Shown here piece after piece: positions 1 to 11,640 of a stretch of DNA of 64,000 bases; positions within the stretch are counted from its first letter, which is position 1, and every line of letters starts with the position of its first letter. A program made the position numbers and the translations under genes. Source of the stretch: Diplolepis rosae. Taxonomy: Eukaryota > Arthropoda > Insecta > Hymenoptera > Diplolepididae. A model generated the notes under the pieces. That model saw only the letters and a list, made by a program, of their open reading frames with translations. It was not told where the DNA came from and did not search any database. Location: assembly GCA_030998225.1 (NCBI GenBank), contig JAPYXD010000466.1, positions 2,645,001 through 2,709,000 on the forward strand, given 5' to 3'.

Positions 1-57
1 TGGCGCTGCCCGTTTTCTGAAATAAATAATGTCATAACAAATTCCCTGTTGCTTGGT

Positions 58-592
58 CTATCATTGAATGGCTATTCCGAAAGAGAAAAGCTTATTTTAC
101 ATGAAAAAAATTTGAAACACAAAAAAATGATTTTATTAATAAATTTTATTTTTGACCCAACTTTTTTTCTTATTGCTTTTTACCAAATTTTAAAAAATTA
201 TGCGATTCTAATGAATCATGAATCATTTTTTTAGAGAAAATACTTCCCACAACTTCACCGTTTCTGATTTTTTAAAATAAATTCTTTAATGGTTGAAACC
301 ATTAAAAAAACATTTTACAAAACGAAATTTTTATAAACAAATTGCTGAATTTGATAATAATTTATTCATTTTCGAAAATTGGAAATGTTTAAGTTGAAGG
401 GAATCTTTTTCTGGAAAAAGTGATTTGTAATTTATTAAAATCGCATAGTTTTTTTAAATTTGGTAAAAAGCGATAAGAAAAAAAGTTGGGGCAAAAATAA
501 AATTATTTTTCTGTTTTAAATTTTTTTCATGTAGAATAATCTTTTCTCTTCCAGAATAGCCCTTCAATAATAATATTGCTATTCTTGAAAGC
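58..592. repeat. Fold-back (long inverted repeat) element
   Basis: The arm at about 62-236 is the reverse complement of about 395-592 with scattered mismatches; for example the left arm reads GGCTATTCCGAAAGAGAAAA and the right arm reads back as GGCTATTCTGGAAGAGAAAA. The arms are separated by about 160 bp of AT-rich spacer. No coding capacity is visible. It is likely a fold-back or MITE-type non-autonomous DNA transposon; superfamily not assignable. Confidence 0.7.
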
Positions 593-669
593 AAAATTAT
601 CTATTTTTGCCTGAGGTCTAATTTTCGTGTATCAACTACTTTAAGTTAACTCTGCTTCATTCGCTGTGA

Positions 670-870
670 TAAATATACTTGGAATTGGAATGAATAATTC
701 AATTCTATAAAATTCAATACACCAAACCAATTCATGTTAGTGATAAGAATTGTAGTTGAAATAGTCGGAGTTTTTTACATATATTCGATTGAAGCGAATT
801 TTAGAAATTGCAAGTGAATTCCATAAAATTCAATTATTTATTTCGTATCCAAGTCCAAGTATATATTCAT
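670..870. repeat. Short inverted-repeat element (about 200 bp)
   Basis: The arm at about 672-716 (ATACTTGGAATTGGAATGAA...) pairs with the reverse complement of about 824-869 (ATACTTGGACTTGGATACGA...). Between them AAAATTCAAT motifs recur in both orientations. It resembles a small MITE. No target duplication could be fixed. Confidence 0.5.
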
Positions 871-1498
871 AATTGAACTTACCATTTACAACGAAGAGTA
901 TTCAATTTATCCTGGGCAAGACGAAGCTCAGCGAACCAAACTTGTAAAAAACAATTACGCCGCGATACCAAATATCTTGCAACAGCAAAACAAAAAGGAG
1001 ACCAGTGAGTACAGATCGGATACCGACGCAGTAACAACTACAGAAGCACCTCCTGTCCGTGTAAAGCGAGTAGGGAGAGGCGGTGGCGCGCGATGCATTT
1101 GTTTCGTTCTCGTCGCTCTTGCACGCGAGAACGAGTCATCCCACTTCTTTTTATTTTTACTAAGAAACAACACTTCTTTTCAAATATTTGGGAAAAAATC
1201 TGCCTAAAATAAGCACCTAAAAGATCGTGTAAAATTTCATAAGCATTTGAACACTTCAAAAATAAAATTTCAGTCAAATTTAATGTAAATAAATGTTCAA
1301 AATTTGAATCAATATATATTTTCTTATTCAAATTTCCATACTTTTTATCAATTTTGTACATTTAAAAAAATTTCAGTCAGAGAGATGTTTTCTATTAAGA
1401 AGATATGAACTTAAAATTCCTACATCAATTTCTTATTTTTCACTCATTAAAATGAAAATACTGAAATGATTTTTTATAAATCCGTTTAAAAACGTCTT
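871..1498. other. Gene-free stretch
   Basis: AT-rich except for a GC-richer island at about 1040-1135. The short ORFs here overlap on both strands, show no family resemblance, and I do not regard them as genes. I see nothing else. Confidence 0.5.
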
Positions 1499-1820
1499 TA
1501 TCATTTTGCATGGTGCCAGTATTGAGCCGACGCTTGGCATAACTGTGGGAAGTACGGGTTAGCCGTCGTTATCATTTTGCATTAGGACCGTATGGTGCCC
1601 ATATTAAGCCGACGCTTGGCATAACTGTGGGAAGTACGGGTTAGCCGCCGTTATCATTTTGCATTAGGCCCGTATGGTGCCCGTATTGAGCCGACACTTG
1701 GCATAACTGTGGGAAGTACGGGTTAGCCGTCGTTATCATTTGGCATCAGGCCCGTATGGTGCCCGTATTGAACCGACGCTTGGCATAACTACGGAAAGTA
1801 CGGGCTAGCCATCATTCAGT
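1499..1820. repeat. 82-bp tandem repeat, about four copies
   Basis: The core CGCTTGGCATAACTGTGGGA and variants start at about 1531, 1613, 1695 and 1777, a constant 82-bp step. Each unit also carries TATGGTGCCCGTATTGAGCC and AGTACGGGTTAGCCG. The first unit lacks about 10 bp and the last is the most diverged. GC content is well above the surroundings. Confidence 0.9.
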
Positions 1821-2035
1821 TTATGTGCATCGGGCCTGAGTTATGCTTGAGTTAAGTCAACGCTGCCATGCCGCTGCTGGTTTTCCGACACTGGCGTAGT
1901 ATTATAGCCCGTACTATGCCTGCACTGGTCAGCCAGCGCTGGCTTGCCATTACAGGCACAGTACTGCGCCCGTTGTATATACGGGCGTAAGTACGACATT
2001 TCCGATTGGGAGGCCAGACCGACTTAGGATATGCC
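1821..2035. repeat. GC-rich degenerate extension of the 82-bp array
   Basis: Motifs such as GGGCCTGAG, GCCCGTACTATGCC, GCGCCCGTTG and ACGGGCGTAAG recall the array units but without a fixed period. It may be the flank of the element that carries the array. Composition resembles the GGCC-rich repeat at about 51440-51815. Confidence 0.4.
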
Positions 2036-2795
2036 GAATTGGTTACAATTATTCAAAATGTTAAGGGATACTTTTCGCTCCAAAAATTATTATTTTCAGG
2101 TGTGTCGAAAACAAAGAATACATCTTCTAATACCTATTATTTTTGTGGACTTCAACTCAATTGGGGAGATAATTTTAGTAGAAATTTCTTTCCCGTTACC
2201 TGTATAAAAAATATAAATAATTAACTTGGTATTAAGATTTAATGCAGGAGAATAAAATTTGTTTATATTTACGTAACTGTTGAATAAGTTCAAGTCGTTG
2301 AGATCATTCTGTGAACTTTTATTCACATGTAACACATGCTGATATATTCGAGCTGTTATTCTACTCATACAACCTTTAACAAATTTAGCAAAACATATTA
2401 TTGTAAATTAATTAAATTAATCAAAAGTGAATAAATACTCACAACAGATTAATAATAAGAAGAAACTTTTTAAAAATTTCATTTTCTATTAGATATCAAT
2501 GCACTTTACAAAACTAACTCACAATTCATTAATTTTAGATAGTGTTTGCTCAGACGTTTGTAATATACTGACTTATCGGAAAATAAGATTTTTTACTTAA
2601 TACTGATGCTGAGTTGAAACTGATAACCTATTATACATATCATGCATAGAAAACGTTTTGCTGATAACAATTTATTCTTCGAACATCATACGCAGAAAGC
2701 TTCTAATACTTTTGTTCATTTTAATATTAGGCTAAAAAAATATAGTCATCATATTCAATTGATCTCTAGGATAGGAAGGCTCATTTTAGAGAGCT
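2036..2795. other. Gene-free AT-rich stretch
   Basis: No ORF with family resemblance and no clear repeat structure. Nothing supportable seen. Confidence 0.5.
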
Positions 2796-3720
2796 TCAAT
2801 TTCTTTTAGTTTTTTCTGGACAGTGAAAAGAGAGAGCTTTTTCTACCTGCGTGGTGCGACGCCACGGCAGTGCGCATTTCTGGGTGAGATGGAGATATTG
2901 CAAAACCTTCTTTGCGAAATGATGTGTTTCAATAGTAGGGATTTTCTGAAATGCTTCTAAAGTTCCGTTTACAAAGCTGAACCTGATCAAACACTGAAAG
3001 CTGACTCGCGAAAATGTACTTTTTAATATTCTCATCTTGTGAGAAAGTATTGGTTTTATGTGAAAAATCACGTTCTGTATTTCTCTGTCTGTCCGGCGAC
3101 TGTGGACACGATAACTCTCGATAAAATTATCGGATTGGATTGAAATTTGACACACCCCTTGAGAGTTCAAAAAGGATAGACGAGCCCTTTAACCAGCCAC
3201 ATCCAACTAAGGTTATGAAAATAAGAGCATTTTTTGTGTTTTAAAATTTAAAAAAAAAACATTTTAAATTGCAATACTGGACTCTGATAGTGCTTATAAA
3301 TCTCTACTAATTATCTTGATAACATTTTTTGAATTAACTAAAATATGTGAGATTAGAAATATACGTTGAAATGCAAAGTCGTTCGATTAAATAAAGTCTA
3401 CAATTGTTTTTCCTTATTGGAATATTTGGAAGAAAATAAATTATTACAATTATGCAATTAATTAAAAAGTCAGAAATATATACAGAAAATCAAGCGAGAA
3501 GCGCGAGTGTCATAAGAAGAATGTGTTCCTTAAAGCCGAATAAACCTTAATTAGATTGAATTTCCTTTAACATTTAAAATAATAAAAAATTTAGTACCTT
3601 TGAGAAAATTACAAAGTAAAAAATCGAGGACGAGTATCATGATGAGAATGTGTTCTTTAAGGCCGATAGAGCTTTGAATTAATTGAATTTCCTTTTCTAT
3701 ACCAAATCAAAAACAAATTT
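2796..3720 (+). repeat. Interspersed repeat family A, copy 1 (5'-diverged)
   Basis: It shares an ordered series of motifs with copies at about 11960-13370 and 22200-23600: a GTCTGTC microsatellite (short here), ATAACTCTCGATAAAATTAT, CCAGCCACATCCAA, TGATAGTGCTTATAAATCTC, then GAAGCGCGAGTGTCATAAGA and ATGTGTTCCTTAA. The last block is partly repeated at about 3625. No ORF. Probably a non-autonomous transposon or its long untranslated region. Confidence 0.65.
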
Positions 3721-5069
3721 TGTAACTTCAAGAAAATGTAATTCACATTTACAATATTATAGAATTGACTTGAGTTTCAGTATCAAGTTAAAAAAAAACA
3801 TGTGATCAATTTTGTTACAGAACAATTTTTAAGAGGTGAAGATTAACTGTATTTAAGTGAAAGTTTTACCAAGGTGATTCCAAAATATTTTTTTCTGCAA
3901 TTTTTGGTTAGAAAGCGGTTCTGACTCGAAATTTGGTCCCTTTTTCTTCTCTCTTAATTTCAATCAGTAACTGAATTCTAGCTATAAATCATTTAATTGT
4001 ATCAAAAACAACTGAGTACTTGAAAAATTAAAATGTCTTAATCAATATAATGATAATGTCTCAAGTATAATCTCAAGCATAATTTCTCAAGTGATACCAC
4101 CCCAAAAAACGAAGTTGTCCGATCGGGCTTAAAGTTTGGCTGATTGGAGTCCTATTTGATGGTACTTCCTACAAAAAATTTTTTTTCATTCTTTTTCGTG
4201 ATTTTTCAACTAGTTGTAACCAGTTTTGAAGAAGATCAAAATTCGAGCCCCATCTTATAAAATCAAAAATAAATTTGACTTTTCCTCAAATTTTGACCCA
4301 TTTTACTTGTTTTTAAATCATCTGGTCAAAAAGCTGAGATTTCTTCCTATAAAATAGCAAAATTTCAGGATGGCGTTTTTTTTAGTTTTCGAGAAATTGT
4401 GCGATAAATAACCGGATGCTCCGCCGGAGCTGAGGCCGCGCGACCGTTCGCTACCGTCTTCACGCCGGGGAATCCGCAGAACACCCTCAGGCTAATTTTT
4501 TACATTACATGATATCATACGCGGTTAGTGTAACTGTTAGTGTAACTGCTCTCTGTAAAATACACGTGGGATGTTTAGAAACCTAACCTCAAAATTTAAA
4601 TATATGATATTTCATCAAGTAACATCAAAATCACGTGGCAGGGTTTGTTTGTCCATTTGTTTCTTCATTTTTCTTCACTTGTTTCGTTGCTTTGTCACTT
4701 CTACCACTAGAGTTCCACTATTTTAGTTTCCTATAAGAGAAAATACTCTGACTCAGCATACTATCCCAGGATACGCATTGGGTACATTATTTCCAGATCT
4801 GATCTGAGAAGAGTTTCTTGTAGCAGGTTTGTCTAGAAATAATTCAATTTCATGATATAATTTTGTTGATTCTGTTAAATTATTCTAATTTCAGAAATTA
4901 ATTATATCTGCAGTCGCGAAATTCCACCTTTCCTCCTTCTGTTTTTCTTTTCCTTTTACTTCGTATATTACTTTCTATGTAAGCTTCCTTCTTAAATTGC
5001 GAAGAAGTACTTTTTCTCATGATTTCTTCCAAAAAAAAATCGCAAAATTTGGAAGGATAATTGCATTAA
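3721..5069. other. Gene-free stretch upstream of the 5-kb transposon gene
   Basis: Mostly AT-rich. A GC-rich patch at about 4416-4495 contains CGGATGCTCCGCCGGAGC, a perfect CTCCGCCGGAG palindrome. A tandem GTTAGTGTAACT motif sits at about 4524-4548. It may include the 5' untranslated part or end of the transposon whose gene follows. No terminal inverted repeat was identified. Confidence 0.4.
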
Positions 5070-6725
5070 TCCGTTCCAAAAAAAGAAACACAAGGGTACA
5101 AGCCTTCGCTATGTTTCTGAAAATTTATGCGTAAATTTCTCAAATTTACGAGAGGATTCACAAATTTGCAACACATGCAGATTTGAACTTACCAACTTAA
5201 AAGGAAGATCATTCTTGAATTGCGACAATACTGCAAGGATTCCTAATCAAGTTCAATCAGATATTGACACTATTGTTGATGATAATATGCAGATAATAAT
5301 GAATGGGATCCAGATTTGCACAAAAATCTTGGGGACGCAGAAAACTAAGGAAGGTGTTTGGTACGTCAGAGCGGCAAGCAATTAAGGTGAAACAATTAGT
5401 TTTAGAACATGGAATTCTTATACGATAATTCTTATCTTATCTAAGGAAGAGCATTGCCCCTGGAAATTGAAACTCTTGTAAAGACTTTTTATGAACGCGA
5501 TGACATTATTCGAATGATGACACGAATGAAAGACTTTGTGTCGGTGAAAAATGATGATGGAACTCGTTCACATGTCCAAAAAAGACTTCTACTATCTAAT
5601 ATCAATAAGCTGTATGCACAATTTACAACAGAGCACGAAGGTCTGAAGATATGAATTTGAAAATTTACAAAACTCAGACCTCGTCATTGTGTTCTGGCAG
5701 AAAGCAGTGGCAGTTATAATGTGTGCATTTGTATGCACCATGAGAATATCAAGTTGACGCTAAATGAGATCAATATTCAGCATTTGACAGAGGATACTGA
5801 CATGATTTTAAACAATTATCACGATTATCTGGATTCTATTGTATGCCCTGAATCTTCAAGTTCCTCTTTTCTAGGAGAGTGTGAAATCTACCCATGTACT
5901 GCAAAGTTGAAAGAAAATTTGAGAAATGCTTTCGATAAACATGGAATTGATGAAGTAAGATTCGAAATTTGGCTACAAACTGATAGGTGTACTTTGCAAA
6001 CTTTGGTAATGAATACCGATGAATTCCTGGATGATTTCTGTAAACGGTTGTCAAAATTAAAAACTCATCACTTTGTTGCAAAGATGCAGTCATTGTTTCT
6101 TAAAAACTTGAAAGAAAATTTATTGGCAGATGAGTTTTCGATTTGCTTCGATTTTACAGAGAATTACGCATTCCTCGTTCAGAATTCAGCTCAATCATTT
6201 CACTGGAATAACGACCAAGCTACAATCTTTACTGTCGTGATTTATCATAAAGATGATGGAGAGCTAAAACACAGAACTGTCGCGATAATATCCGATAATT
6301 TAGCTCATGACACGGTGGCTGTTCATGAATATCAGAAAATTATAATAAATTATCTGGAAAATAACTTCGAGCCACAGAAAATTTTCTATTTCACTGATGG
6401 TGCTGGGCAACATTTCAAGAATAAAAGTAGCTTTGCTAATCTCCAAGCTCATGAAGAAGATTTTGATATCCCAGCAGAATGGCACTTTCATGGTACAGCT
6501 CATGGCAAAGGTGCGTGTGATGGCATAGGGGTGAATGTAAAGAGATTTGCAACTCCTTTTAGCTTAAAACGTTCTTTAAAATATCACGTACTCACCCCTC
6601 AAGCTTCATTCCAGTGGGAAAAGAGTAATTGCAAAGAAACCGAAATTTTCTTCAGCAGCAAAGAAAGTTACTCCATAGCTACCGAGATTCTGAAAGGACG
6701 ATTTGAACACAATTCTACGAAATAA
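5070..6725 (+). pseudogene. Transposon protein with zinc-binding N-terminus and D...D...E-like core (decayed)
   Basis: A broken gene of a transposon-type protein family I recall as widespread in insects and cnidarians, but whose superfamily I cannot name. About 5110-5205 encodes a Cys-rich segment with an ICNTC motif. About 5360-5430 encodes a basic helix-like segment. From 5454 one frame runs to a stop at 6725, interrupted by two TGA codons at 5652-5654 and 5658-5660. After them come CVLAESSG and VCICMHHEN (Cys/His rich), then a core with FDFTENYAF, YFTDGAGQHFKN and AEWHFHGTAHGKGACDG. I infer that these are three acidic active-site blocks of an RNase H-fold transposase. The upstream part is in other frames, so introns or frameshifts are present. 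A second copy lies at 59470-60108 on the minus strand. The 334-codon open segment from 5721 is the best preserved. Confidence 0.6.
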
Positions 6726-7300
6726 GCGGTGTATAAAAAGACAGAAGGTTTCAAAAAAACAAAATCCATCAAACTCACATTTAAATAATTCACAAGATAA
6801 ACAGAAACATTCTATTTCCTACACATTCAATAACTAGATATAAATTCAATAGATTTAATATTCGAAACATATTCCAAATTAACCTTTTAGATAACATATA
6901 GGATGCTGATGTTTGACGTCATAGAATTTGTACGACTCACAACGCCACCTGTGTGGCCGTGCTTACTATAATTTTACATTATTTAACTTTTATTCTATTT
7001 ATTGAGTAGGTCGTATAATTGAGAAAATTCCAAGCAAGACTTAGTTTGATGTTTGAAAAATAGTTTCAAGACAAATATACATACTCAATATACATTGAGT
7101 ATAAGTCCTCCTTACATTCGTTAAACGGCGACTGTATTACAATACAGGCGAAGCTAAGTAGTGGTGAGATCGGGTCGACTATACTCCTAGTGATCCAGAG
7201 CACTGGTCGTTCCTCAATAAAGCAAATACACTACTATTAAAATCTAAGGAATTGCAATAGGCAATTTCCGAAGAAGGATAGGAAAATAAGCACGCACAAG
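6726..7300 (+). other. Possible LTR/leader of the 7-10 kb retroelement
   Basis: This stretch lies directly before a gag-like coding remnant. It holds a TATA-like GTATAATTG near 7013 and an AATAAA signal near 7217. A matching 3' LTR was not found after env, so LTR borders cannot be set. The assignment rests on position only. Confidence 0.3.
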
Positions 7301-7308
7301 CAAACTTA

Positions 7309-7581
7309 CGATTTAGGAATGGGAACATCTACGCAGAGCCTAACGTACGATCCCCTGTCCCCTCAGCATCACACATCGTCGAGGAGGAAAGAATAAAAGC
7401 AGAAACCGCGATCGAAACCATTCGTGGGATCAATGGACAAGACGACACAGGAATAGAAGATTTCATTAAAACTGTTAAGAAAGCAAAAACCAGATGTACA
7501 CAACCTAATTTACTCCTGGACTTAATTATACCAAATACAATAACGGAGGCACAGACGCATGGCATAGAGACCAAAATGTGA
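7309..7581 (+). pseudogene. gag: Ty3/gypsy (errantivirus-like) gag remnant
   Basis: An open segment of about 90 codons without its own start ends at TGA 7579-7581. It contains EEERIKAETAIETIRGINGQ followed by a segment with DTGIEDFIKTVKKAK, resembling the start of an insect Ty3/gypsy capsid. Only this N-terminal piece survives; the rest of capsid is absent. The next recognisable coding is integrase, so protease, reverse transcriptase and RNase H have been lost by internal deletion. Identification is by context with the integrase and env that follow on the same strand. Confidence 0.45.
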
Positions 7582-7829
7582 TTAAAAGAAAGTCAACCTG
7601 CAAGAACACAAGTAGTCACGAGACCCGTACTGAAATACCTACCAAGGCCACAACCACTGCCACGAGATAGCGCCAACACGAACGAAATAAGAACACTTAA
7701 TCATTCACTACCACTAGCAAAAAAAAAACTATCCATCATAAGGCTTATTTTCGGACATCCACTATTTACCCTACTGCAAAAGGAAGTACTTCAGGAAATG
7801 ATGTAATTCCTCTCAAATTATTACCCACA

Positions 7830-8543
7830 CCTGAATTTCCACTTATGCTTCACGCCTACCAGATAATTGACAAAAGAAGAAAAACAAGCAATCATAGAAG
7901 CACAATCCACTCATCTTGGAGAAAAGAACACGCTAGAAAAGGCTAAGACCATTAGCTTATGGCTTGGAATGGACAACGAAATTAAAAAATACGTGCATTC
8001 TTTCCCTATTTGCCAACTACAGAAAACAAGGCGTATAAAGAATCAAGCCAAAAGCATATTACCTGATATACCTTCAGCACCCAACGAAAAATTAGCACTA
8101 GATATCTTTGGCCCACTCCCTGAAACACAAAAAGGAAATCGTTACATACTCAGTATGCAAGGTAGACTGATAAGATATATAGTTCTTGTACGCAAGACGC
8201 AATTTGGAAACGCATTGAACATATTAGAACAACTGCATTCCACCCGCAATAAAACGGGAACATCGAAAGAATGCACTCTACACTAGTAAACCTGATTAAG
8301 ACTAGTATTGCTGAAAATAATAAACAATGGGACGAAAACTTGAAATACATCAATTTCGTCATCAACACTACTACCAATCAAACGACTGGACACTCTCCCT
8401 GTGAATTAACATTAGGAAGAAGACCTAATATCCCGTCAACGGTCAGCACCTCACCTAACCTAACTTATCAGGACCTGATAAGGAAATGGAAGAAGAAACA
8501 CGAAGAGATCATATCCAAAACCCGAGAAGGAATCCAGGTATAA
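7830..8543 (+). pseudogene. pol: Ty3/gypsy integrase fragments (two frames)
   Basis: The first segment (7867-8286) covers a degenerate zinc-binding region (CQLQK retained, histidines eroded) and the start of the catalytic core, LALDIFGPLPETQKGNRYIL, with the first Asp. The second segment (8271-8543, another frame) begins around the Glu block NGNIERMHSTL and continues through the core end (FVINTTTNQTTGHSPCELTLGRRPN). The block with the second catalytic Asp is missing between them, so this integrase is dead. Sequence to about 8700 looks like a degraded C-terminal domain. The element resembles errantiviruses because env follows directly. Confidence 0.75.
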
Positions 8544-8717
8544 AAGGAAAAGACCAAAAGGAGACTTGACGAAAATATAACTGGGAAAATAAATTAGAAC
8601 CTGCCTGGAAAGGTCCTTTTGAAGTAATGGATTACATCGAAAATAACAAACTAAGAATCAGAAATAAAGATAACATCATTCGAATACATATAGATCAATG
8701 TATGCCGTATTTTTCAG

Positions 8718-10388
8718 ATGCTGATACAGACGATAACGCTGCTAGCACTAGCTATGATTAGTCAGACGAATTATACTCTGACGTCTCTTAAAGGAAATTT
8801 TTATATAGAAGAAAAGTCAAAAGTTCACCTTTACCACGAAACATGGAAACTTGTTATTGGGAAAAATTTCACTTCAAACGACCAACGACTTACTTCTATC
8901 GACACCACTATCAGATTAGCTGAAACAGCATTCGATCACGAATGCTCACCCCTGTTTTGAATACATCTAGTTAGAAATCGATACAATATATTAAGACACA
9001 AAGAGGCCATCCTCATGAAGCTCTTAGAAAAACAACAAACCAGGCAACGAAGAGCAATAGTCAACTTTGTTGGAGATATTTCAAAAACATTATTCGAAAC
9101 CTTCAACGAAAATGTTCTGAGTCAAATAAATGCTGAATTTGACAAAGTTTACAGTGACAATAAGAATATATCTACCGTGTTGCCAAACCACACAAAAATC
9201 CTCAAACTGATTTTAGATTCCTCGTCAGTAAATCACAAGGAGCTACTGAACGTCCTAAATAGCGAGCGACAACTAGCTGAAAATATGAGCATAGGAGTGA
9301 ACGCTACATCCAGAGATAGCTTTGTTAACAGCAAGTTGGTAATATCCGCAATTATGATAGACGAAACCAACGAAGATATCGACACAGCAATTAATTATAT
9401 CAATGATGGAAAACACGGTGTAGTACATCCACAATTACTCACATCAAAGATCCTGAAGGAAACTATCCGAGAGTTTGAAGAGAGACAAAGAACAAGATAC
9501 CACTTCGACGCCGAAGAAAGCAACTTTCAGCACATTATCGACATTAGTCAACTGTCCGTAGCAATTATTAAAGGATTGTTCACCGACGTTGTTAGTATCC
9601 CGATTATAGAGAAAGAAGAAGGACAAATCCAAAGAATAATTTCCATCCCCCATCCTGTACAGAATGTTTACTTTTCTATAATACCAGACCATGACTGTGT
9701 TATAAAATACAGAGACTCCTATATACCAACAGACAAAGAGACAGTAAGTAATTATAAAGTGATTTCCAAGTACAAAATCTGTTCCAGAAACCAAACTAGG
9801 ATAAAATTATTAGACAGCGAAACCTGCGACGCAACCCTATTCAAGCGATACGTCAATAATAAATGTAAAAAATCACCCTTCTTGCTTCACAGAGAAACGT
9901 TTATACCCATAACAAACGGCTACATCGTTATCCCTTTAAAAGGATTAAACCTAGATTTAGCTTGCGAAAATAACATCAAACAAGAAAGGATTTCTGAATC
10001 ATTACTCTTATTAGGAAACAATTGTAAACTTTACAACAATTATGACTTACTCTATCTAGGAAACACAATTAAGTATTACACTTTTGAGTATTTTAACGTC
10101 AAGAACGACATTCAATATTCTGCCAGCGATTTAGCAAGTCTTGAAAATAGGCTCATTCAATTACCCAAAATAATTGATAGCATCGAATTACAGCAAGCCA
10201 GGTTGAGTTTAGAAGATACGGAAAAGATGCTAAATTCTATAGTTCAGCATAGGCGAATCAAGACAACAACAGAAACAATCATGGAATACTCAAGCTATCT
10301 AGGGTATGCGTCACTTGGACTAGTCACACTATACTTAAGTTACAGGTTCGGATTATTTGAATTGTTTAAAAATTGTATCCGGACATGA
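8718..10388 (+). pseudogene. env: Envelope fusion glycoprotein (F-like), one premature stop
   Basis: This is the env gene of an insect Ty3/gypsy endogenous retrovirus. One reading frame spans the whole interval but is broken by a TGA at 8958-8960. The first part starts with a hydrophobic signal-peptide-like segment. The second part (open 9015-10388) has a furin-type RQRR at about 9042-9053 followed by a hydrophobic stretch beginning AIVNFVGDISK, as in errantivirus/baculovirus F proteins. Asn-X-Ser/Thr sites and many cysteines follow in the ectodomain. Near the C-terminus a hydrophobic membrane segment (SLGLVTLYLSYRFGLF) precedes a short cytoplasmic tail. Total span is about 556 codons, near the usual size for such proteins. 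The stop makes this copy probably inactive. Confidence 0.85.
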
Positions 10389-10568
10389 ATATGCTTATTT
10401 TGCGTTAAAACTAAAATAGATACACCCACGCATGTAATCACTTACAACGCGAGCGTTCAACCCACAGTGCGGCCACTACCATGCATTTTAGGAGGGTACT
10501 TAAAAAAGTGAAAATGAGCATCAGCGCCGCCAAGTTTTGATAGCAAGAACTAATATCAATGTAAACGA

Positions 10569-10580
10569 CCCCCCCCCCCC
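10569..10580 (+). repeat. Poly-C tract (C12)
   Basis: A run of 12 cytosines, rare in this AT-rich region, close to where the retroelement coding region ends and family B-like sequence (GAGCATCAGCGCCGCC) begins. Confidence 0.9.
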
Positions 10581-10787
10581 AACCCGATGTATTCTAAAGA
10601 GCGGAAAATTTTTGAATATATTGTATAAAATCCATTTCATAAATTTAAATGATTTAAAGTTGAAAATAATTTGTGAAAGAATAAAAATACAACAAGCATT
10701 TTTAAATATGAATCACAATGAACAGTTAAATGCTGTACTATTACACGGAGAAAAATAGTTGGAGTAATTTTTCTCAACTCTGTCGAT

Positions 10788-11640
10788 AATAATGCGAGGT
10801 CAGAGAACGGTCAGGGGACCGGGGTCCGCTAGGGAATGAAAAAAAAATCAACACTCTCCGCAAATGACGATTATTTGGCACAAGATCAGATATTTCCACA
10901 CAACCGAAAGTATATGACGCCAAAAAAAATCACCAATGCGTCAAAGCGGGTTGTTTACCATAAGTCTAAGCTTGGTTCAGGACGTTTTGGATATGTCAAA
11001 ATCGACCAGCACTTACTGCTGGAGCCATCTATTAACAAACAGCGGGAACTCAGTTGCGCACCTGATACAATTCAAAATGAATAAAAATTAACTTTTTTAA
11101 AATGTATTTGGAGATTAACACAATATTTAAAGTAAATTCAATGGTGGAAAAGAATAACTTATTAGGACGTTAGGTGGTAGGAAACGAATGGATAAAAGTG
11201 TATTTATGTATTTATAGTGACGTGTGACCCGTGCGACTAAGGATTTTTCGTTTTACTCAACTCTTCAGTAAACTGTAACACACACGGAGAAAAATAGTTG
11301 AAGTAATTTTACTCAACTCTGTCGATTAAACTTGGGACATTTGAGCATCTATTAAATCCTAGTAGGGTAAAATGAATTTGATAAATACCTAATTCACTAA
11401 TTCATATCACTACCTAATTTATATCAATAAGCGTTACATAGGAAATAGTACGGAGTTGTGTAAAACGTTGTCCACGAAAGGGCATCACAATGCTTCAGTG
11501 GGTTAACCTGAAATGTACAAATATATCACCGACGCTTGAGGTGCTTCGAACGGTAGTTGAGTAAAATGAGCATCGGCTGTATTATTTCAACTGGCAATAA
11601 TATGGTTGCTATGGTTACAACAGTTTAAAAATAACATCGG
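10788..11640 (+). repeat. Interspersed repeat family B, copy 1
   Basis: Near-identical over its first part to 19814-20625, with single-base differences. Shared landmarks are GGTCAGAGAACGGTCAGGGG, a small ORF, CACACGGAGAAAAATAGTTG at about 11281 and GAGCATCGG near 11568. A second ACACGGAGAAAAATAGTTGG lies just upstream at about 10743. The high similarity suggests recent mobilisation or segmental duplication. Confidence 0.85.
10836..11084 (+). CDS. Small ORF conserved in repeat family B (82 aa)
   Basis: Unknown protein. The last 69 codons are also open in the other family B copy (19903-20112) with one visible substitution (Pro/Ser near IF-HNRKY). It is basic and contains KLGSGRFGYVKI, which superficially resembles the glycine-rich loop of protein kinases, but the rest of a kinase is absent. 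Start choice is uncertain: the first ATG here sits in a poly-A run upstream of the conserved part. It may be a captured exon fragment or a fortuitous ORF preserved by recent duplication. I infer no function. Confidence 0.25.
   Translation: MKKKSTLSANDDYLAQDQIFPHNRKYMTPKKITNASKRVVYHKSKLGSGRFGYVKIDQHLLLEPSINKQRELSCAPDTIQNE

Noticed and set aside
7140..7260. Defined 5' LTR border and primer-binding site for the 7-10 kb element
   Set aside because: TGGTGAGATCGGG could be a primer-binding site, but no matching 3' LTR exists to confirm a border.
10836..11084. Protein kinase fragment
   Set aside because: Only a glycine-rich GSGRFGYV resemblance. The catalytic Lys context and all later kinase motifs are missing.
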